From Mytilus galloprovincialis (Eukaryota; Mollusca; Bivalvia; Mytilida; Mytilidae), in the NCBI RefSeq assembly GCF_965363235.1, contig NC_134842.1, positions 33,356,958-33,420,957 of the forward strand: DNA of 64,000 nt, read 5' to 3'. The notes under the pieces are model-generated. The model made no database searches. It worked only from the letters and a program-made list of their open reading frames with translations, and was not told where the DNA came from. A program made the position numbers and the translations under genes. The first letter of the stretch is position 1; each line of letters begins with the position of its first letter. This document shows, piece by piece, positions 57,722 through 64,000 of this stretch.

Positions 57722-59823
57722 AAACCAGGTGCTCCGCAGGGCGCAGCTTTATACGACCGCAGAGGTCGAACCCTGAACAGTTGGGGCAAGTATGGACAAA
57801 ACATTCAAGCGTGATACAGCTCTGAATTTGGATTGTGATCAAATTTTTGACATTACATGTTTTTTTTTTTACACAAAACAAATGTCAAGATTTTACAAAT
57901 CAAAGATTTCTTCTTCAAACTTTTTAAATCTAAAATTAAATAGTTGACACAGCATAGGTTTCTGACACAGAATGAATGTGGTCTAATGAACTTAAAAGGT
58001 TTTTTTTGCCTTTGAGCAATTCACTATGCTGTTGAATATTAATCCTCTCAAAAAAATGTTTGAAGAAATTTTCTTTTTATTTATGAAATCTGAAATGAGA
58101 AAAATTTAAACCCCCCCCCCCCCCCTTTTTTTTCACATCCCCGTTTCCCTTTTTCCAAAACTGATATCAATTCAAATTTCTAATGGAGTTTGCAACAATA
58201 ACTACTCATTTAAATACATCATAAAATATTAAAATGTAAAATAAAGTGCTTGTTATCACTGAATGGTAAAGATTGGTTGGTAGTAAAAGTGAATACACAA
58301 TGTTTATTGTATAAAACAATAAAAAAAACTTCATCAGCAACATTTTATATTGGCAAATTTCCAATGAAGTTATTTACATAAAGTTATTGGCAAATAAAAA
58401 TAGAAAATGACATCATAGTCATGTCTGGCAAATGTCCAACATACATTATCTAAAAACATTTTAGATAAGATAAGGAAAAAAAGCTTCATCAGCAACATTT
58501 TATATTGGCAAATTTCCAATGAAGTTATTTACATAAAGTTATTGGCACTTAAAAATAGAAAATGACATCATAGTCATGTCTGGCAAATTTTCAACATATA
58601 TTATCAACTACTATTCTATACAAAGAAAGATAACTCCAATTGAAAATTAATTGCTATTGCACAATATTGTGCAATTAGATATTTCTTGCTATTGTGCAAT
58701 ACTGTGCAATTGAAAATTTCTTGCTATTGCACAATACTTGATATGGAATCCTGATTCGGACCAACTTGAAAACTGGGCCCATAATCAAAAATCAAAGTAC
58801 ATATTTAGATAAAGCATATCAAATAAGCCCAAGAATTTAATTTTTGTTAAAATCAAACTTAGTTTAATTTTGGACCCTTTGGACCTTAATGTAGACCAAT
58901 TTGAAAACTGGACCAAAAATTAAGAATCTACATACACAGTTAGATTTGGCATATCAATGAACCCATTTATTCAATTTTTGATGAAATCAAACAAAGTTTA
59001 ATTTTGGACCCCCATTTGGACCAACTTAAAAACTAGGCCAATAATTAAAAATCTAAGTGCATTTTTAAATTCAGCATATCAAAGAACCCCAAGGATTCAA
59101 TTTTTGTTAAAAACAAACTAAGTTTAATTTTGGACCCTTTGGACCTTAATGTAGACCAATTTGAAAACGGGACCAAAAATTAAGAATCTACATGCATAGT
59201 TAGATTTGGCATATCAAAGAACCCCACTTATTCAATTTTTGATGAAATCACACAAAGTTCAATTTTGGACCCTTTGGGCCCCTTATTCCTAAACTGTTAG
59301 GACCAAAACTCCCAAAATCAAACCCAACCTTCCTTTTGTGGTCATAAACCTTGTGTTAAAATTTCATTGATTTCTATTTACTTATACTAAAGTTATTGTG
59401 CGAAAACCAAGAATAATGCTTATTTGGGCCCTTTTTTGGCCCTTAATTCCTAAACTGTTGGAACCAAAACTCCCAAAATCAATCCCAACCTTCCTTTTGT
59501 GGTCATAAACCTTGTGTCAAAATTTCATAGATTTCTATTCACTTAAACTAAAGTTATAGTGCGAAAACCAAGAAAATGCTTATTTGGGCCCTTTTTGGCC
59601 CCATATTCCTAAAATGTTGGGACCAAAACTCCCAAAATCAATCCCAACCTTCCTTTTGTGGTCATAAACCTTGTGTTAAAATTTAATTGATTTCTATTCA
59701 CTTTTACTAAAGTTAGAGTGCGAAAACTAAAAGTATTCGGACGACGACGACGACGCAGACGACGACGCCAACGTGATAGCAATATACGACCAAAAAATTA
59801 AAATTTTTGCGGTCGTATAAAAA
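57722..59823. mobile_element. Interspersed element copy C, inserted in unit 1
   Basis: Starts ACCAGGTGCTCCGCAGGGCG and ends TTTTTGCGGTCGTATAAAAA after a GACGACGACGACGCAGACG tract. About 2.1 kb, the longest copy. It contains three 35-bp dyad units (58650-58740), a direct duplication of about 165 bp (AGCAACATTTTATATTGGCA at about 58337 and 58491) and a C-run at 58111-58124. Confidence 0.8.
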
Positions 59824-60856
59824 GTTAAGATTTTTTTAATGTTAAATTATCTCTTATTATAAGTAATAGGATAACTATATTTGGTATGTGTGTACCTTGC
59901 TCGGTCCTCGTACCCGTCAGACAGTTTTCACTTGACCCCGACCTCATTTCATGGATCACTGAACAAGGTTAAGTTTTGGTGGTCAAGTCCATATCTCATA
60001 TACTATATGCAATTGGTCTAGTATATTCCGTGTATCATATGGAAGAACTGTAAGGTGTACATGTCCAACTGGCAGGTGTCATCTGACCTTGACCTCATTT
60101 TCATGGTCCAGTGGTCAAAGTTAAGTTTGAGTTTTTGGTCTATTTTTCTAATACTATATGCAATAGGTCAACAATATTTGGTGTATGGAAATATTTTATG
60201 ATCAGATCAGATCTATATGTCAGTCGTGCAGGTTTTATTTAACCTTGACATCATTTTCACAGTTCATTGCTAAGTGTTAAGCATTTGTGTTTTGGTCTGT
60301 TTTTCTTAATTTATAAGCAATAGGTGAAATATATTTGTTATATGGAAGAATTGTTAGCTGTACATGTCTGCCTGGCATGGTTCATCTGACCTTGACTTCA
60401 TTTTCACGGTTCATTGATCAATGTTTACTTTTCTTGGTTAATTTTGAGTTTATGTGACAGTTGTAATAAAGCTTTATATTTAGGACTATCAACAAAGTAT
60501 CAATGGTTAGTACAAAAGGCGAGACATTTCAGCGTGTGCACTCTTGTTATAATGTGTACATGTTTAAGCTTGCTTTGACCTCGTTTTTATGCCCCATTTA
60601 TGAGCATTATGTTTTCTGGTCTGTGTGTCCGTCAGTTCGTCTGTCTGTCCTGCTTCAGGTTAAAGTTTTTGGTCGAGGTAGTTATTGATAGAGTTGAAGT
60701 CCAATCAACTTGAAACTTAGTTCACATGTTCCCTATGATATGATTTTCTAATTTTAATGCCAAATTAGAGATTTTACCCCATTTTTACGGTCCAATGAAC
60801 ATAGAAAATGATAGTGCGAATGGGGCATTCATGTTCTTGGGACACATTCTTGTTGT
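59824..60856 (+). repeat. Bivalve long repeat unit 1, right part
   Basis: Continues unit 1 with AAGTTAAGATTTTTTTAATG. The recurring phrase TGACCTTGACCTCATTTTCA TGGT is spaced about 170-180 bp apart. The end, GCCAAATTAGAGATTTTACC ... GGGACACATTCTTGTT, is directly followed by unit 2. Confidence 0.8.
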
Positions 60857-62056
60857 CAAGCCTAGGACTTTTGTCGAAGAAAGCTCGAGACATAGGGATA
60901 GTGATCCCGCTAAGGCAGCGGTGTTAGCTTACTTCTTAAAAGCTTTATATTTTAGCAGGTGGAATACCTAGATGCTCCATATCTTGTATACAGATGCCTC
61001 ATGTTACGAAGTTTCTGTCAGTCACATGTCCAATGTCCTTGACCTCATTATCATGGTTCAGTGACTACTTGAAAAAAAGTTAAATTTTTTTGTAATGTTA
61101 ATTTCACTCTTATTATGAGTAATAGGATAACTATACTTGGTATGTGCGTACCTTGCAAGGTCTTCATGCCTGTTAGACAATTTTCACTTGACTTGACCTC
61201 ATTTCATGGATCAGTGAACAAGGTTAAGTTTTAGTGGTCAAGTCCATGTCTCAGATACTATAAGCAATAGGTCTAGTATATTCAGTGTCTGGAAGGACTG
61301 TTAGGTGTTCATGTCCAACTGGCAGGTGTCATCTGAGCTTGACCTCATTTTCATGGTTCAGTGGTTATAGTTAAGTTTTTGTGTTTTGGTCTGTTTTTCT
61401 TTTACTGTATGCAATAAGTCAATTATATTTGGTGTATGGAATGATTGTAAGGTGTACATGTCTAGCTGGCAGGTGTCATCTGACCTTGACCTCATTTTCA
61501 TGGTTCAGTGGTCAAAGTTAAGTTTTTGAGTTTTAGTCTATTTTGCTAATACTATATATGCAATAGGTCAACTATATTTGGTGTATGGAAATATTATAGG
61601 TGTAATACCACCATTGATTTTCCCCTATTAGTCTTTGTTAAATTTGCACTTTTCAAAAAAATGTGCAGAACTTATCTTTGTTTCGTATACAACCGGATGT
61701 GACGTACCATGATTTGGTGGTATTACACCAAAAGATCTATATGTCAGTCGTGCAGGTTTATTTGACCTTGACCTTATTTTCATGGTTCATTGCTCAGTGT
61801 GAAGTTTTTGTGCTTTGGTCTGTTTTTCTTAAAATATCAATGATTAGTAAAGAAGGCAAGACATTTCAGCCTGTGCACTCTTGTTGATCAAGTTGAAGTC
61901 CAATGAACTTGAAACTTAGTACACATGTTCCCTACGATATGATCTTTCAAATGTTAATGCCAAATTAGAGATTTTACCCCATTTTCACAGTCCAATGAAC
62001 ATAGAAAATGATAGTGCGAGTAGAGCATTCGTGTTCTTAGGACACATTCTTGTTAT
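60857..62056 (+). repeat. Bivalve long repeat unit 2
   Basis: Starts GTCAAGCCTAGGACTTTTGT and includes GATCCCGCTAAGGCAGCGGT. It runs through the same phrases as unit 1 and ends AGGACACATTCTTGTT. It carries a 131-bp MITE that unit 1 lacks and lacks element C. The two units therefore record independent insertions. Confidence 0.8.
61599..61729. mobile_element. 131-bp MITE with GGTGTAATACCACCA ends
   Basis: Terminal inverted repeats GGTGTAATACCACCA / TGGTGGTATTACACC are perfect over 15 bp. Unit 1 at about 60178-60230 reads GTATGGAAATATTTTATGAT then CAGATCTATATGTCAGTCG without it, so the empty site is visible in the same window. Confidence 0.92.
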
Positions 62057-62200
62057 TCATTGATCTATGTTTTTTGTGGTTTGGTCTGTTTCTCAGATAC
62101 AAGATGCAATAGATCAACTGATCATCAAGTTTTGGGCATGGTTATCGTACTGAAGAACCAGAAATAAAGCAATCAAATTAATTGATTTGGTGTTTCTAAT

Positions 62201-62345
62201 ATATAAAAAAGAAGATGTGGTATGATTGCCAATGAGACAACTATCCACAAAAGACCAAAATGACACAGACATTAACAAGTAATAGGTCACCGTACAGCCT
62301 TCAACAATGAGCAAAGCCCATACCGCATAGTCAGCTATAAAGCTA
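62201..62345 (+). repeat. Dispersed mussel repeat copy
   Basis: AAAAAAGAAGATGTGGTATG then ATTGCCAATGAGACAACTAT, CAACAATGAGCAAAGCCCAT and ACCGCATAGTCAGCTATAAA. It is the same family as 925-1066 and 46600-46870. The stretch 62346-62999 beyond it has no recognised feature. Confidence 0.8.
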
Positions 62346-62999
62346 GTTTTGTACTTCTAGTACTGAGTAAAGTTTTATGACAGAGAGTCCCAGTCTCATG
62401 TACTCCATTATTGGAGAAAGGTATATTTCAACTAGTACTAATCAATAATGACCATCTATCATTTTCAGCCATATCAAAGCAGAATAAGACCAGTTGAACC
62501 AATTACAATTAATCAATGTACTGTAAAATTTACTACAAAATCTCACTTGCATTTATATTTGTGATTGTTGCACAAGACAAATATTTGAGATTTATTAAAT
62601 TTTTGCACATAAACTATACTATCAATACAAATGTACTATCAATTTTTTTTAAAACAAAGTTTATATTTTTGAAAAACCTATCCTGTCACAATTTTCCAAT
62701 ACATTTGTATTTACAGCTGATAGCATTGAGTGTGAAGGTTAAGGTAATATCTTTTGAACCATGAAGTCATTGTACTACCCTCTTTCGAAGTAGTCTAGTC
62801 CTACAGACAGATAGATAGATTGGTTATCTGTCGGAATCGTCTACTCTTACAGAAGGGTAAAGTTTAAATAAGGTTCCTGCAAAGTGTCTATCTGATCTTT
62901 TAATTTCACTGAATATAAAAAATAATACAGTTTTAACCAAGAATTGTATCCAATGCCATCTTACAGCAATGTTTATATTCAAATTAAAGATGAAATAAG

Positions 63000-63321
63000 G
63001 ATTTGTATAAAGACATTTATTGTAATATCTAACAATACAGATTAACAAGGTAGTTTCTGTTAACAATTAAGTTGTTTTTGTCCATAAATAACACACAGAT
63101 CTTAAGCCAACCAAACAGTCTTTGTTCCAAAAAGCATTCTTATATCGTCATAAAATTTATATCAGTAAAATATTTGTTTGTAGCAATTTTCTTGGTTCCA
63201 CAGTCTGAGTTGATAAATTTGCATAGCCATATTCACATATCTTTGTGTACAATCTTTAATAAGCCAAGGCAGCTAAGTAAATTACACACATCATTAAAGT
63301 TCATAAATAAACAATTTTATT
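63000..63321 (-). other. BUD23: BUD23 3' untranslated region
   Basis: Minus-strand sequence after the TAA at 63324-63322. The best polyadenylation signal is AATAAA at 63021-63016, about 300 bases downstream. The end near 63000 is estimated. It converges with RAN, leaving about 7.5 kb of repeats between the two 3' ends. Confidence 0.5.
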
Positions 63322-64000
63322 TTAAAATTGTGCTTTCCTCTTTCTTCCTGTGTATTTTGTATCAGGTCTACATTCTCTGAAAAAAAAACAAAAAGAATAA
63401 CAAATAGTTCTTTTATAAGTAATACTGACAATAATTTACTGTATATTCAGAAATAATTGTGAACACTAATTATTGTGATTGTTGAACAGTGGACTAATTT
63501 GTAAAATTAATTATTGTGATGTAAGAAATTGGTGGGCATAAAAAATTACTGGCAATTATCAATAACTTTTTGCTTTGTGTTTTGTGAACTGTTGTTTGTC
63601 ATTAATTAATTTACAGTTTTTCCCATGGTGTTGGCAGTTTGTCTTTGACTTATGAGGGGGTCTGAACCTAATATCCTGCTGATCATTTAAATAATATCGC
63701 TTGTAATTTCAGGTGTCCCGTACATTTCATTTTTTGTTCTCATGCAAACTGATTTAAATTTCATGCGTCATGTTAAAAAAAAAATCGTCCAATCCCACAT
63801 CATGCTGACACCCCAATGAGACCCACTAATGAGCTTGAAAAGCCAATTTGGTATATTTTGTCTATTGGACACTTGACAACCACAGTTTTGATTATGTTTT
63901 ACTTACTTCCCTTGTCTCCTCCTTCTTTCTTTTTTCTCTAAAATCCAATCTCTACTTTTCTTTGGATTTTTACCTCTTAACTGTTTAAAGTTTTGTCTGT
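63322..64000 (-). CDS. BUD23: BUD23 18S rRNA (guanine-N7) methyltransferase, C-terminal part
   Basis: BUD23 (WBSCR22) methylates the N7 of one guanine in 18S rRNA during small-subunit maturation, acting with TRMT112. Only its end is in the window. Exon 63907-64000 (open at the edge) encodes RQNFKQLRGKNPKKSRDWIL then EKKERRRRQGK. After a 530-bp intron, exon 63322-63376 encodes ECRPDTKYTGRKRKAQF and TAA. The human C-terminus, as I recall it, has [20 protein letters not shown] then DTQYTGRKRKPRF, an unmistakable match. The lysine codon is split AA|A across the intron. This is the basic C-terminal tail. The SAM-binding Rossmann domain is beyond 64000. The gene is convergent with RAN. Confidence 0.9.

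Overview
The window looks like a piece of a bivalve mollusc nuclear genome, most probably a mussel (Mytilus-like). It is AT-rich, has small exons separated by kilobase introns, and is crowded with short interspersed repeats of kinds I associate with mussel genomes. The species call is an inference. The protein-coding content is firmer: two complete genes and the end of a third were read exon by exon, with GT/AG borders and a continuous reading frame.

Layout. (1) Minus strand, 2757-43662: a syntaxin-1 gene (STX1). Nine common exons encode residues 1-265. Three alternative last exons follow, at 16045-15965, 14907-14830 and 2834-2757, each supplying a different membrane anchor and stop codon. 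(2) About 43.7-44.1 kb: a short, GC-richer, head-to-head promoter region between STX1 and RAN. (3) Plus strand, about 44.0-55.5 kb: the Ran GTPase gene, with one probable noncoding exon and six coding exons giving 214 aa. (4) About 55.6-63.0 kb: intergenic DNA made almost wholly of repeats. (5) Minus strand, 63322-64000 and beyond the edge: the last two exons of BUD23, the 18S rRNA guanine-N7 methyltransferase. Its catalytic domain lies outside the window.

The three genes do different jobs: neuronal/secretory membrane fusion, nuclear transport and ribosome maturation. Their order matters, because from memory STX1A and BUD23 are also neighbours in the human Williams-Beuren region (7q11.23). 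The mussel arrangement may therefore preserve an ancient linkage with RAN between them.

The rest is repeats: terminal-inverted-repeat elements (MITE-like and hAT-like), a 60-bp satellite split by two insertions, elements carrying internal tandem arrays, a fold-back palindrome, a tRNA-like SINE and several clear nested insertions. I found no transposase or reverse transcriptase, so every mobile element here appears non-autonomous. I also found no tRNA, rRNA or CRISPR array. The remaining short open frames have no recognisable domain and look like chance frames in AT-rich introns and repeats.
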